DNA of 64,000 bases, taken from the NCBI RefSeq assembly GCF_030063445.1, contig NZ_JASITD010000001.1, positions 356,245 through 420,244 of the forward strand. The letters are read 5' to 3'. This document shows positions 51,541 through 59,539 of this stretch, piece by piece. This DNA is from Hymenobacter sp. H14-R3. GTDB lineage: Bacteria > Bacteroidota > Bacteroidia > Cytophagales > Hymenobacteraceae. Positions within the stretch are counted from its first letter, which is position 1, and the number at the start of each line of letters is the position of its first letter. A program made the position numbers and the translations under genes. The notes under the pieces were generated by a model that searched no databases, was not told the DNA's origin, and worked only from the letters and a program-made list of their open reading frames with translations.

Positions 51541-52560
51541 TTAAGCAGGTAGCCCGGCTGCGGCGATGAATTGCCGGGGCTGGTCGAAGTATACGGCTAC
51601 GCGCTGCGCCGTACGGCGGATGCCATACGGGCCAGTGACTACCACTGGCTCGGCAAAGGTCAACAGGAGATTGGGAGTAGCAAACAGCAGCTTGCTCAGG
51701 CTAAGGATGCCCGTGCCAGGGTCCGGGGCCTCCCGCAGCACTTCGGCGGCTAGCAAGCTGGCCCGCGGCACAGTCAGCTCCCACACAAACCCAATGCGAA
51801 TGCGCAGCTCGGTGGCGGTGAGCAGCGTGGGCTGCAAGCGTACCGCCTGGGCATGGCCCACCAGAAATACGATACCGTACAAGTCTAAAAACAGCAGCCA
51901 CGGGGCCAGGCGCGGGCACCAGTGCTGCGCCAGCAGGTGCACGCAGGTGGCTTCGACCGTGAGCACCGCCGCCGCAGTGGCAACCAGCGCCATAAACCCT
52001 GACTCGCGGTAGCTGCTGAAAGCCGTGGCCCGGGCCGGGGCTCGGGGGGCGGCCCACCAGCCCAGGCCGGCGTAGCGCAGCACAGTGAGCTCGGCCAGCA
52101 GCAGCTCGCCTACGGGCCCTAGTGCCCGCACAGCAGCCTGCACACTGGGCCAGATGCGCGGCTCCTGCGCATAGGCGGCCCGATAGGCCCGCACGAGGCG
52201 GCGGGCCCGCCACGCCGCCAGCCCCAGGGCAGTTGCTTCGAGCAGGGCGGGCAGCAGGTACAGGGCGCGCAACGGGCCCTGCTGGGCGGCCGGCAGCAGC
52301 CAGCCAGCCAAGGCCAGGCAAGCGCCCAGCACGGCTACCAGGCTAATGGGCGACAAGCGGTAGGGCCGCACTACCAGAAAGTAGAACAGCACGGGCACGC
52401 CCACCAGCAAATCAACCGTCACGCCCACGGAGAGCGCCGGACGCTGGCTAAATGCCGCCCGATGGATAATGGCGTTTTCGATGCCCACCACCAATATGGC
52501 CAGCAGCCCAAAAAGTAGCACCGGACCTAAGCGAACAGGAACGCGAGACGAACTAGTCAT
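51541..52560 (-). CDS. hypothetical multi-span membrane protein
   Basis: 339 aa from the ATG at 52560 (MTSSSRVPVRLGPVLLFGLL). About seven hydrophobic stretches in the first two thirds (VRLGPVLLFGLLAILVVGIE, VDLLVGVPVLFYFLVV, LSPISLVAVLGACLALAGWL, and others), then a soluble C-terminal part that resembles a small beta-rich PH-like domain (ELTVPRASLLAAEVLREAP, YGIRRTAQRVAVYFDQPRQF). No named family recognised. It is divergent from pdxJ; a candidate -7 element lies at 52621-52628. Confidence 0.75.
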   Translation of the reverse strand: MTSSSRVPVRLGPVLLFGLLAILVVGIENAIIHRAAFSQRPALSVGVTVDLLVGVPVLFYFLVVRPYRLSPISLVAVLGACLALAGWLLPAAQQGPLRALYLLPALLEATALGLAAWRARRLVRAYRAAYAQEPRIWPSVQAAVRALGPVGELLLAELTVLRYAGLGWWAAPRAPARATAFSSYRESGFMALVATAAAVLTVEATCVHLLAQHWCPRLAPWLLFLDLYGIVFLVGHAQAVRLQPTLLTATELRIRIGFVWELTVPRASLLAAEVLREAPDPGTGILSLSKLLFATPNLLLTFAEPVVVTGPYGIRRTAQRVAVYFDQPRQFIAAAGLPA

Positions 52561-52620
52561 GGTCTGGCTGGTTTGGGTAGGTAGTGAAAGCTGGGCGCTG
52601 TGCAACACGCAGCCGGCCAG

Positions 52621-52628
52621 CAAATGTA
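52621..52628 (-). promoter_or_regulatory. candidate -7 element (TACATTTG) upstream of the membrane protein
   Basis: On the minus strand TACATTTG fits TAnnTTTG and leaves a leader of about 55 bases to the ATG at 52560. No -33 was found. Confidence 0.35.
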
Positions 52629-52713
52629 CCTTGCACTGCCCACGCCACCCACCTCGGGCAGCCAGCCCGCGCAGCGGGCGTATCTGCGAAACTCGTTTAA
52701 TCCGTTTGAATCT

Positions 52714-53430
52714 GTGGTTAAGTTAAGCGTCAACATCAACAAGATTGCCACCCTGCGCAACGCCCGGGGCCTGCACGCCCGCCCCGACCTGCTGCAAGCC
52801 GCCCGCGACATTGAGCGCTTTGGGGCCGAAGGCATTACCGTGCACCCGCGCCCCGACGAGCGCCACATTCGCTACGACGATGTGCGCAACCTGAAGAGCG
52901 TCGTTACGACTGAACTCAATGTGGAGGGCAACCCCACGCCCGACTTCCTGGCCCTGTGCCGCGAGGTGCGCCCCGAGCAGGTGACGCTGGTGCCCGACGC
53001 GCCCGACGCCATTACCTCCAACGCTGGCTGGGACGTGGTGCGCCACCAGAGCTTCCTGCGCGATGTGGTGGCCGAGCTCAAAAGCCACGGAGCCCGCGTG
53101 AGCATTTTTCTCGACCCCAACCCGGCCCTGATTGCTGCCGCCGCCAGCACCGGCACCGACCGCATTGAGCTCTACACCGAGGCCTACGCCCGCTACTACC
53201 CCACCGACCGCGCGGCGGCGGTGCTGCCCTACCGCGCCACGGCCCACGCTGCCGTGGCCGCCGGCCTGGGCCTGAATGCCGGCCACGACCTCGACCTCGA
53301 AAACCTGGCCTACCTGGCGCAGGAACTACCTGGTTTGCAAGAAGTAAGCATCGGCCACGCGCTGGTGGCTGATGCGCTATACCTGGGCCTGGAAAACGTA
53401 GTGCAGCTGTACAAGCGGCAGCTCAGGTAG
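52714..53430 (+). CDS. pdxJ: pyridoxine 5'-phosphate synthase PdxJ
   Basis: 238 aa from a GTG at 52714 ([19 protein letters not shown]), the length and start typical of the family; earlier in-frame residues show no homology. It condenses 1-deoxyxylulose 5-phosphate with 3-amino-2-oxopropyl phosphate to form pyridoxine 5'-phosphate. Motifs: [59 protein letters not shown] and [16 protein letters not shown]. Its TAG stop is the first part of the palindrome at 53427-53503. Confidence 0.95.
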   Translation: MVKLSVNINKIATLRNARGLHARPDLLQAARDIERFGAEGITVHPRPDERHIRYDDVRNLKSVVTTELNVEGNPTPDFLALCREVRPEQVTLVPDAPDAITSNAGWDVVRHQSFLRDVVAELKSHGARVSIFLDPNPALIAAAASTGTDRIELYTEAYARYYPTDRAAAVLPYRATAHAAVAAGLGLNAGHDLDLENLAYLAQELPGLQEVSIGHALVADALYLGLENVVQLYKRQLR

Positions 53431-53503
53431 CGTGGACTCTGCGAGTCCGCGCGTGGGGTGTTCGGGTATCGTGCCACGCGCGGACTCACAGAGTCCACGC
53501 TAC
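53427..53503. repeat. intergenic palindrome, class C, overlapping two stop codons
   Basis: Thirty-base arms (53427-53456 and 53474-53503) are complementary at 29 positions. The arm begins GTAGCGTGGACTCTGCGAGT. The left arm holds the pdxJ TAG (53428-53430) and the right arm holds the TAG of the methyltransferase (53500-53502, minus strand). Unrelated in sequence to the class A and B palindromes but built the same way. Confidence 0.88.
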
Positions 53504-54459
53504 ATCCTGATTTCCACGGTAAACTGGCCGGGGTCGGCCAGGGGGTCGGGGGCCTGGGCGGGTAGCGGCTGGGGTGAGTAGAGCGCGCACAGCGTGTTGC
53601 CGACCTGTACTAGCTGGCCGGGCAGGCCGGGCGGCAGGCCATCGAGCAGCCCGGCCAGCACCTCCCAGCGGGGCTGGCCGGGCTGACGGCTAGCATCGTG
53701 CCATACTACTGTGGTAGAGGTACTTACCAGGTACTCAAATACGCGGGCCGTGTCGCGGCGCACGGCTTCGTAACGGTGGTCGCCATCAATAAAAACCAGG
53801 TCGAATGGCCCGGCCTCGCGCTGTAAGCCGGCCAGGTCGAACGTGGCGGAGTTGCCGTGCAGGTGCACCACGTGGGGGAGCGGCTGCGAGAAATGGCCGT
53901 GCAGCTCAATGTAGCGCTCGGGCAGTTTCAAGGCGCGCATTTCGGCGGGGCTGAGGTTGAGCGTGTGCACGCTGGTGGCCTCGGCAGCCACGTTGGCGGC
54001 GCTTTCGCCACGCCAAGTGCCGATTTCGAAGTAGCGGCAGGCCGGGTGCTGCCGGGCCAGGGCGCGCAGCAGCAGCAAATCGGTAGGTAGCGAGCCGCCA
54101 TCGCCGAAGGCAAACGGCGCTACTGTGCGGGCGGTGAGGGGCGCGGTGGGTGGCACGAAGTGCGCGAACGGCACCAGCGGCAGGCCACCGCCCGCCAGGC
54201 CAGGCCAGCGGCCGGCGTGGGCCAGGGCGCGGGCGCGCCAGGCGGGCACATCGGCGGCCAGCACTTCGGTGAGCAGGGCGGGGGTACGGGCCAGGGCGGC
54301 CAGGGCGCGCAGGGCAATGGTGAGGCGGGAAGGCACTAAAAAAGCATTAGCCAAAGACGCTGCAAGATAACCGGCTAGCTCCCTAGTCAGCTTACTGGCG
54401 GCCTGGCTCGCTGCCCCACCCTGGCACGCTCCTTGCGCGCCACCTAGCCGGCCGTACAT
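53500..54459 (-). CDS. class I SAM-dependent methyltransferase
   Basis: 319 aa. The first about 130 residues are Ala/Arg-rich and poorly conserved. Then a Rossmann-type domain: YFEIGTWRGESAANVAAEAT holds the SAM-binding loop, FDLVFIDGDHRYEAVRRDTA the second motif, and TVVWHDASRQPG the third; this pattern fits the Methyltransf_24 group. The substrate is unknown. The C-terminal stop lies in the class C palindrome. Confidence 0.82.
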   Translation of the reverse strand: MYGRLGGAQGACQGGAASQAASKLTRELAGYLAASLANAFLVPSRLTIALRALAALARTPALLTEVLAADVPAWRARALAHAGRWPGLAGGGLPLVPFAHFVPPTAPLTARTVAPFAFGDGGSLPTDLLLLRALARQHPACRYFEIGTWRGESAANVAAEATSVHTLNLSPAEMRALKLPERYIELHGHFSQPLPHVVHLHGNSATFDLAGLQREAGPFDLVFIDGDHRYEAVRRDTARVFEYLVSTSTTVVWHDASRQPGQPRWEVLAGLLDGLPPGLPGQLVQVGNTLCALYSPQPLPAQAPDPLADPGQFTVEIRM

Positions 54460-54492
54460 TGCGCCTTCATTTACTTTTTAGTTACAATCATA

Positions 54493-55509
54493 GTGCATTC
54501 ACGTAGTAATCTGGCCTTGGGCCTGGGGCTGCTCGCTGGCCTTGGCATGGCATCCTGCAACCGCTCTGAGCAGGGCGAAAACACGGCTGGGAAGGGCGAT
54601 TCCCTCACCACCGCCAACCAGCCTACCCCCATTGATACCGTGAAAATTAAGCGCATGGCTTTGCAGCGCGACTCACTGAAGGCCGACAGCATTGCCCGCA
54701 AAACGGGCCAGCTGCCGGGCGCTATTCTGCCGGGGCACCGCATTATCGCGTTTTATGGCAACATTCGTTCGAAAGGCATGGGTATTCTGGGCCGCGAGCC
54801 CAAAGCCCAGATGATGCGCAAGTTTGACAAGGTGCTGGCCGAGTGGCAGGCCGCCGACCCCAGCATTCCCGTAATGCCGGCCATCCACAGCGTGACCATT
54901 ACGGCGCAGGGCGCGGCGGGCTCCGATGGCAAATACCGCCTTATGAACTCGAAGAGCACCATTGAGGAAACCCGCGCCTGGGCCAAGGAGAAAAACGGAC
55001 TGCTGTTTATGGATGTGCAGGTGGGCCTCAGCGACTTGCCTCACGAGCTGCCCAAGCTGGAAGAATACCTCAAGGACCCAACCATTCACCTGGGCATCGA
55101 CCCCGAGTTTGCGATGGCCACCAAAAACGCGCGGCCCGGCAAAAAAATCGGCACCTACGACGCCAAGGACGTGAACTACGCCATCAACTTCCTGGCCCGC
55201 ATTGTGAGCGAAAACCATCTGCCGCCCAAAATGCTGATGGTGCACCGCTTCACGCAGGGCATGCTCACCAACTACCAGAATATCAAGCTCGACCCGCGCG
55301 TACAGGTAGTGATGGACATGGACGGCTGGGGCAGCCCCACCCTCAAAAAGGATTCCTACAAAGCTTACGTGGAGAAGCAGCCCGTGCAATACACTGGCTT
55401 CAAGCTCTTTTACGAATACGACATCAAGCCCAAGGGCTCGCACCTGATGACGCCCAAGGAAATACTGACCGAGCTAAACCCCGTGCCACTATACATTCAG
55501 TATCAATAA
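54493..55509 (+). CDS. hypothetical lipoprotein
   Basis: 338 aa from a GTG start at 54493. Lipoprotein signal peptide (LALGLGLLAGLGMASC, C22), then a Ser/Thr-rich spacer and a globular domain with blocks PGHRIIAFYGNIRSKGMGIL, LLFMDVQVGLSDLPHELPKL, IHLGIDPEFAM, KMLMVHRFTQGML and QVVMDMDGWGSPTLKKDSY. The pattern of alternating strands and acidic loops suggests a TIM-barrel-like enzyme. I do not recognise the family. It is followed by a strong terminator and transcribed alone. Confidence 0.8.
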   Translation: MHSRSNLALGLGLLAGLGMASCNRSEQGENTAGKGDSLTTANQPTPIDTVKIKRMALQRDSLKADSIARKTGQLPGAILPGHRIIAFYGNIRSKGMGILGREPKAQMMRKFDKVLAEWQAADPSIPVMPAIHSVTITAQGAAGSDGKYRLMNSKSTIEETRAWAKEKNGLLFMDVQVGLSDLPHELPKLEEYLKDPTIHLGIDPEFAMATKNARPGKKIGTYDAKDVNYAINFLARIVSENHLPPKMLMVHRFTQGMLTNYQNIKLDPRVQVVMDMDGWGSPTLKKDSYKAYVEKQPVQYTGFKLFYEYDIKPKGSHLMTPKEILTELNPVPLYIQYQ

Positions 55510-55533
55510 GTTGCTTTGATACCAGCCAGCAAC

Positions 55534-55569
55534 AAAAAGGGCTTCCCGCATAATGCGGGAAGCCCTTTT
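55534..55569. terminator. bidirectional terminator between the lipoprotein and emrB genes
   Basis: AAAAAGGGCTTCCCGCA and TGCGGGAAGCCCTTTT pair perfectly around ATAA, with T runs on both strands. Confidence 0.9.
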
Positions 55570-55645
55570 CTATAACCTAGTGCCTAACAATGGTCACCTA
55601 AATAAATCACTTATACAGCATGGTTTGCAAAATGCGGGCCACGTT

Positions 55646-57220
55646 TTAGTGCGCCGCGTTGAGGTCCATTTTTTCGCCGGGCTGGGCGCGCTTCACCAGT
55701 AGGATGAGCGGCAGGCAGGCAATGAAGAAGAAGCCCAGGGTAGTGAATATCTGCGAGTAGGTGATGATGGATACCTGTTTCATCAGCACCCCTTCGAGGG
55801 CGGCGTAGGCCTGCTGCTGCGCCTGGCCGGCAGAGAAGCCCTTGGCCATGAAGCTCTGGGTAAAAGCCTGGATGCGCTGCACCGTTTCGGGGTTGTAGAG
55901 CGAGATGTTGGGCAGCAGACCCACCCGGGTACTGGCCATGCTGCGCTCGAGGTACGTGCCCACGATGGCCACCCCAAACGAGCCGCCGAGCTGGCGAATC
56001 ATGCCGGTGAGACCGGCTGCCTGGCCCGCATCTTTACCCTGCAAACCGGCCAGACTCATGGTGGTGATGGGCAGGAAAATGAGGCCCAGGCCCACGCCGC
56101 GCGTAATCAATGGCCAGAAGAAGTCACCCTGACCAGCGGTGGGCGAAATTTTGGCGCTCATCCAGAACGTAAAGCCAAAGAAGATGGTGAAGCCCATGCC
56201 CAGCAGTAGTTTTTGGGGCACGCCATTTTGCAGCGACTTGCCAATAACCGGCATCATGAAGCCCGAAGCCAACGCCCCTGGCAGCAGCAACAAGCCCGTT
56301 TGGGCGGCCGAGAAGCCCAGGATGCGCTGCGTAAAAATCGGCAGCACAAACACCGAGGCGAACAGCCCGAACCCTAGCACAAACGATAGGAACGCACCCA
56401 CCGCCAGGTTGCGGCTCTTGGTGAGCACCCGCAGGTCTACGATGGGCTTCTCGGCCGTTAGCTCGCGCCAGATAAAGCCGATGATGCCCACGGCGGCCAG
56501 CGTCGCAAACAGCATGATTACCCTGCTGTCGAACCAGTCCTCGGTTTCGCCCTGCTCCAGCACGTATTGCAGCGAGCCCACACCCAGCACCAGCAGCCCG
56601 ATGCCGGCCCAGTCAATCTCACGCAGCTTGCGCGGAATAGCGTTTTTAATGCGCTCGGGGTCGCGGATGAATAGGACGGTGAAGATGCTGGCCAGGATAC
56701 CTACCGGCACGTTCACGTAGAAAATCCAGGGCCAGCCGAGGCTGCTATCCACGATGTAGCCGCCGAGCGTGGGCCCGATGGTGGGCCCGATGATGACCCC
56801 CATCCCGAACAAGGCTTGGCCTAGGGCCAGTTGCTTGGGTGGGAAGGTATCAATCAGGATGGCCTGCGACGTAGCCATGAGCGCGCCGCCGCCCACACCC
56901 TGAATGAAGCGGAACGCCACCAACTCCCAGATGTCGGTGCTCTGCCCGCAGGCAATGGAGGCGAGCGTGAAGATGATGACCGACGTGAGGTAGTAATTGC
57001 GCCGCCCAAACTGCTCGGCCAAAAAGCCGGTCATCGGAATCACAATCACATTGGCGATGGCGTAGGCCGCCACCACCCAGCTTACTTCCTGCTGCGTGGC
57101 CGAGAGGTTGCCCATCATCTGGGTCAGGGCCACGTTCACGATGCTGGTATCAATCAGCTCCAGCAAGACGCAGAGAACTACCGTAACCACGATAATCCAC
57201 TTTTTAAATCCGGTTTCCAT
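55646..57220 (-). CDS. emrB: DHA2-family MFS multidrug exporter (EmrB-like)
   Basis: 524 aa, 14 predicted membrane spans. The opening WIIVVTVVLCVLLELIDTSI, VNVALTQMMGNL, and the family motif GQALFGMGVIIGPTIGPTLG in TM5 identify the EmrB/QacA group. Works with the HlyD-type adaptor at 57783 and the TolC-type channel at 59540 as a tripartite efflux pump. Unusually, a gene on the opposite strand sits between it and emrA. Confidence 0.92.
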   Translation of the reverse strand: METGFKKWIIVVTVVLCVLLELIDTSIVNVALTQMMGNLSATQQEVSWVVAAYAIANVIVIPMTGFLAEQFGRRNYYLTSVIIFTLASIACGQSTDIWELVAFRFIQGVGGGALMATSQAILIDTFPPKQLALGQALFGMGVIIGPTIGPTLGGYIVDSSLGWPWIFYVNVPVGILASIFTVLFIRDPERIKNAIPRKLREIDWAGIGLLVLGVGSLQYVLEQGETEDWFDSRVIMLFATLAAVGIIGFIWRELTAEKPIVDLRVLTKSRNLAVGAFLSFVLGFGLFASVFVLPIFTQRILGFSAAQTGLLLLPGALASGFMMPVIGKSLQNGVPQKLLLGMGFTIFFGFTFWMSAKISPTAGQGDFFWPLITRGVGLGLIFLPITTMSLAGLQGKDAGQAAGLTGMIRQLGGSFGVAIVGTYLERSMASTRVGLLPNISLYNPETVQRIQAFTQSFMAKGFSAGQAQQQAYAALEGVLMKQVSIITYSQIFTTLGFFFIACLPLILLVKRAQPGEKMDLNAAH

Positions 57221-57223
57221 TCT

Positions 57224-57260
57224 GTGAATGAGTGAATGAGTGAATGAGTGAATGAGTGAA
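57224..57260. repeat. tandem GTGAATGA octamer upstream of emrB
   Basis: Four exact GTGAATGA copies (57224-57255) plus GTGAA. The array lies 3 bases upstream of the emrB ATG, on the side where its ribosome-binding region should be. Copy-number change could therefore alter emrB expression, but that is a hypothesis. Confidence 0.85.
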
Positions 57261-57301
57261 GTAGCTTAGCCGCTTCTTGCTCAGACCTCAGTGTAGTAGT
57301 A

Positions 57302-57655
57302 ATGGATAATAAGGAGGCTTTTGCGGGGGCTTTTCGGGCGCGCACCAAAATGGCCTCGCTGCGCATTATATGCTTGTATCAGCAGTTGCCTCGCACGGGC
57401 GAGGCCGCCATAATTGGCAAGCAGCTTTTGCGCTCAGCTACTTCGGTAGCAGCCAACTACCGCGCTGCCTGCCGGGGCCGGTCGGGGGCCGAATGGTACG
57501 CCAAGATGTGCATTTGCGTGGAGGAAGCCGACGAAACGCATTGTTGGCTTGAGCTACTGGGCGATGCCGAAATTTTTCCCAAATCGAAACTCGCCGCCCT
57601 AGAGCAGGAACACCTGGAAATAATATCTATCCTAGCCACCGCCTGCACATCATAA
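57302..57655 (+). CDS. four-helix-bundle protein (S23/IVP family)
   Basis: 117 aa. The motif GKQLLRSATSVAANYRAACR, then KMCICVEEADETHCWLELL, matches the family of small four-helix-bundle proteins first seen encoded in 23S rRNA intervening sequences and related to the Avd accessory protein of diversity-generating retroelements. They are abundant as solitary genes in Bacteroidota and their function is unsettled. No reverse transcriptase or template repeat is nearby. It lies on the plus strand between emrA and emrB, which are on the minus strand, and is flanked on both sides by GAATGAGT-type repeats, which suggests insertion of the whole cassette. Confidence 0.88.
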   Translation: MDNKEAFAGAFRARTKMASLRIICLYQQLPRTGEAAIIGKQLLRSATSVAANYRAACRGRSGAEWYAKMCICVEEADETHCWLELLGDAEIFPKSKLAALEQEHLEIISILATACTS

Positions 57656-57681
57656 TAAAGGGAGGGAATTACAAATGAGTG

Positions 57682-57782
57682 AGTTGTGAATGAGTGATTT
57701 TTACAAGAATAATTTACTCATTCACAACTAAAAACTCATCCGCAACTAATAATTCACTCATTCACAACTCATTCATTCACAA
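57682..57782. repeat. inverted and direct GTGAATGA-type repeats between four-helix gene and emrA
   Basis: AGTTGTGAATGAGT (57682-57695) and ACTCATTCACAACT (57716-57729) are perfectly complementary. Further TCATTCACAACTCATTCATT copies follow up to the emrA stop. This may be a terminator for both converging genes and is built from the same octamer as the array at 57224. Confidence 0.75.
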
Positions 57783-58868
57783 TCATTTAACTGCCACAAT
57801 CGCGTTCACACTCATGCCGGCGCGCAGGGGGTGCTGGGCATCCTCCTTATCGAGCACTATTTTGACGGGCACGCGCTGAGTCACTTTCACAAAGTTGCCG
57901 CTGGCGTTGTCGGGGGGAAGCAGAGCGAAACGGGCACCCGTAGCAGCCGACAGTGACTCGATGTGTCCCTCAAACTCCTCGCTAGGGTAGGCATCTACCT
58001 CAATCTTAGCTTTTTGGCCCACCTTCATATTTTCAAGCTGGGTTTCCTTGTAGTTGGCAATCACCCAGGTTTTACCGCTCGATACCAAGCCGATGAGCTG
58101 CTGGCCGGGGCCTACTACTTGGCCGGGCTGCACATTTTTCTTGCTCACTACGCCATTGGCGGGAGCCGCGAGGGTAGTGTAGCTCAGCTGAAGCTTGGCG
58201 TTGTCGAGGTCCGACTGGCGCTGCTTCACCACGGCCTGGGCCACGGTGATTTGCTGCTGCGCGGCCACCACCTGCTGGCGGGCCACCGATACCTGGTCCT
58301 GAGCGGTGCTTTGCTGGGCGGTGGTCATTTTCAGGTTGGCGGCCACGGCGTCGTAGTCGCTTTGCGGAATAATGTCATCCTTACGGAGCTTCACGCTACG
58401 GGCCAGGTCTTGCTGCAAGCGCGTCCGGCTGGCCGCGCTCACGCCAATGGTGGTTTGGGCGGTGCGCACGTTGGCCTGGGCGGTGCCCACGCCAGCGCGG
58501 GCGGCTATTACCTGGGCCTGGGCCGCCACGAGGGCCGCCTCCATGGCGTTCACGCGCTGCTGGTAGTCCGACTTGTCGATGGTGACGAGCGTGTCGCCCT
58601 TCTTCACCACCTGGTTGTCATTGACATACACTTTGATAACCGGCCCGCCTACGCGGGGAATGATAGGGTACACGTCGCCTTCTACGGCCGCGTTGTCGGT
58701 GCTTTCGTGGGCCTGCGAGTACTGGTAGCGCGTCCAGCCGAAGTAGCCACCCGCCAGCAGCACCAGGGCTAAAATAATAAAAACTAGTGGGTTACGCTTT
58801 TTGGGTTCTTCGAGCGGCTCGGCAACAGCGGTCGGCACTTCGTCGTGGGGTTGGGTTTGGGTAGCCAT
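57783..58868 (-). CDS. emrA: HlyD-family efflux adaptor (EmrA-like)
   Basis: 361 aa. A short cytoplasmic N-terminus, a membrane anchor (NPLVFIILALVLLAGGYFGW), a barrel-sandwich half-motif (VKKGDTLVTIDKSDYQQRVN), a long coiled-coil (about 100-230, Ala/Gln-rich), the second half-motif (APANGVVSKKNVQPGQVV) and a beta-barrel domain (VIANYKETQLENMKVGQ). EmrA-type adaptors link the inner-membrane exporter to TolC. The partner emrB is 563 bases further along on the same strand. Confidence 0.92.
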   Translation of the reverse strand: MATQTQPHDEVPTAVAEPLEEPKKRNPLVFIILALVLLAGGYFGWTRYQYSQAHESTDNAAVEGDVYPIIPRVGGPVIKVYVNDNQVVKKGDTLVTIDKSDYQQRVNAMEAALVAAQAQVIAARAGVGTAQANVRTAQTTIGVSAASRTRLQQDLARSVKLRKDDIIPQSDYDAVAANLKMTTAQQSTAQDQVSVARQQVVAAQQQITVAQAVVKQRQSDLDNAKLQLSYTTLAAPANGVVSKKNVQPGQVVGPGQQLIGLVSSGKTWVIANYKETQLENMKVGQKAKIEVDAYPSEEFEGHIESLSAATGARFALLPPDNASGNFVKVTQRVPVKIVLDKEDAQHPLRAGMSVNAIVAVK

Positions 58869-58875
58869 ATTTTTG

Positions 58876-58997
58876 AGCTGTTAGCTATTAGCTGTTAGCT
58901 ACTAGCCTGTTAAAAATGGTTGGAAGAGTTTACGGGGACTAGAACAGAAGAAAGGACGAAAAAGCCAGCAGCCATCGGCTAATAGCCAGCAGCCCGA
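58876..58997. repeat. imperfect AGCTGTTAGCTATT repeats between emrA and uspA-like gene
   Basis: Direct repeats of (T)AGCTGTTAGCTA at 58876-58904 and a partly complementary GGCTAATAGCCAGCAG at about 58977-58992 could form a long weak hairpin. Similar low-complexity strings occur at other gene junctions in this window. Confidence 0.55.
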
Positions 58998-59001
58998 CAA
59001 G

Positions 59002-59391
59002 CTATTCGCGCACGAGCAGCGTGGGGCAGGGCGCGGTGCGCACCACCGTTTCGGCGGTGTTGCCCATCAAAAAGCGGCTGAGGCAGGTTTGGCCGTGCGC
59101 CCCAATCACGATGAGGTCGGCGTGGTGCCGCTGGGCTTCGGCCAGGATGCTGGGGGCTGCCTCACCCTGCACTGTGGTAGTGCTCACGCGGCGGGCCCCG
59201 GCCGCCTCGGCGGCGGCCCGGTGGGCATACAGCTCGGCCTCTATGCCAGCAACGGCCAGCCCGGCCGGCTCCTGCACGTAAAGCAGGCGCAGCTCGGCTC
59301 CGGTGCCCACGGCCAGCGCGGCGGCATAGGCCACCAGCGCCACCGAGGCGGCCGAAAAGTCAAGCGGACAGAGGATGGTGGTGAGGGTCAT
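59002..59391 (-). CDS. universal stress protein (UspA family)
   Basis: 129 aa, a single Usp domain. The opening TTILCPLDFSAASVALVAYA and the ATP-binding signature GAHGQTCLSRFLMGNTAETV (G-x2-G-x9-G-N-T) are complete, so it probably binds ATP. It lies between tolC and emrA on the same strand. A stress-response link to the efflux operon is suggested only by position. Confidence 0.92.
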   Translation of the reverse strand: MTLTTILCPLDFSAASVALVAYAAALAVGTGAELRLLYVQEPAGLAVAGIEAELYAHRAAAEAAGARRVSTTTVQGEAAPSILAEAQRHHADLIVIGAHGQTCLSRFLMGNTAETVVRTAPCPTLLVRE

Positions 59392-59539
59392 TATGGGTGA
59401 ATGAGTCAGTGAGTTAGTTAATGAATGAGTAGGTTATGTATGGGCAGTGAGCGGTGAGGGGACGGAGTATTCTTATATACTTCATTCCTGCCCCAATTAC
59501 TTCACCCACTTAATCAACAACTTATTCATTCACAGCTGA

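Noticed and set aside
57302..57655. Diversity-generating retroelement (Avd homologue)
   Set aside because: No reverse transcriptase, template repeat or variable target gene is visible around it.
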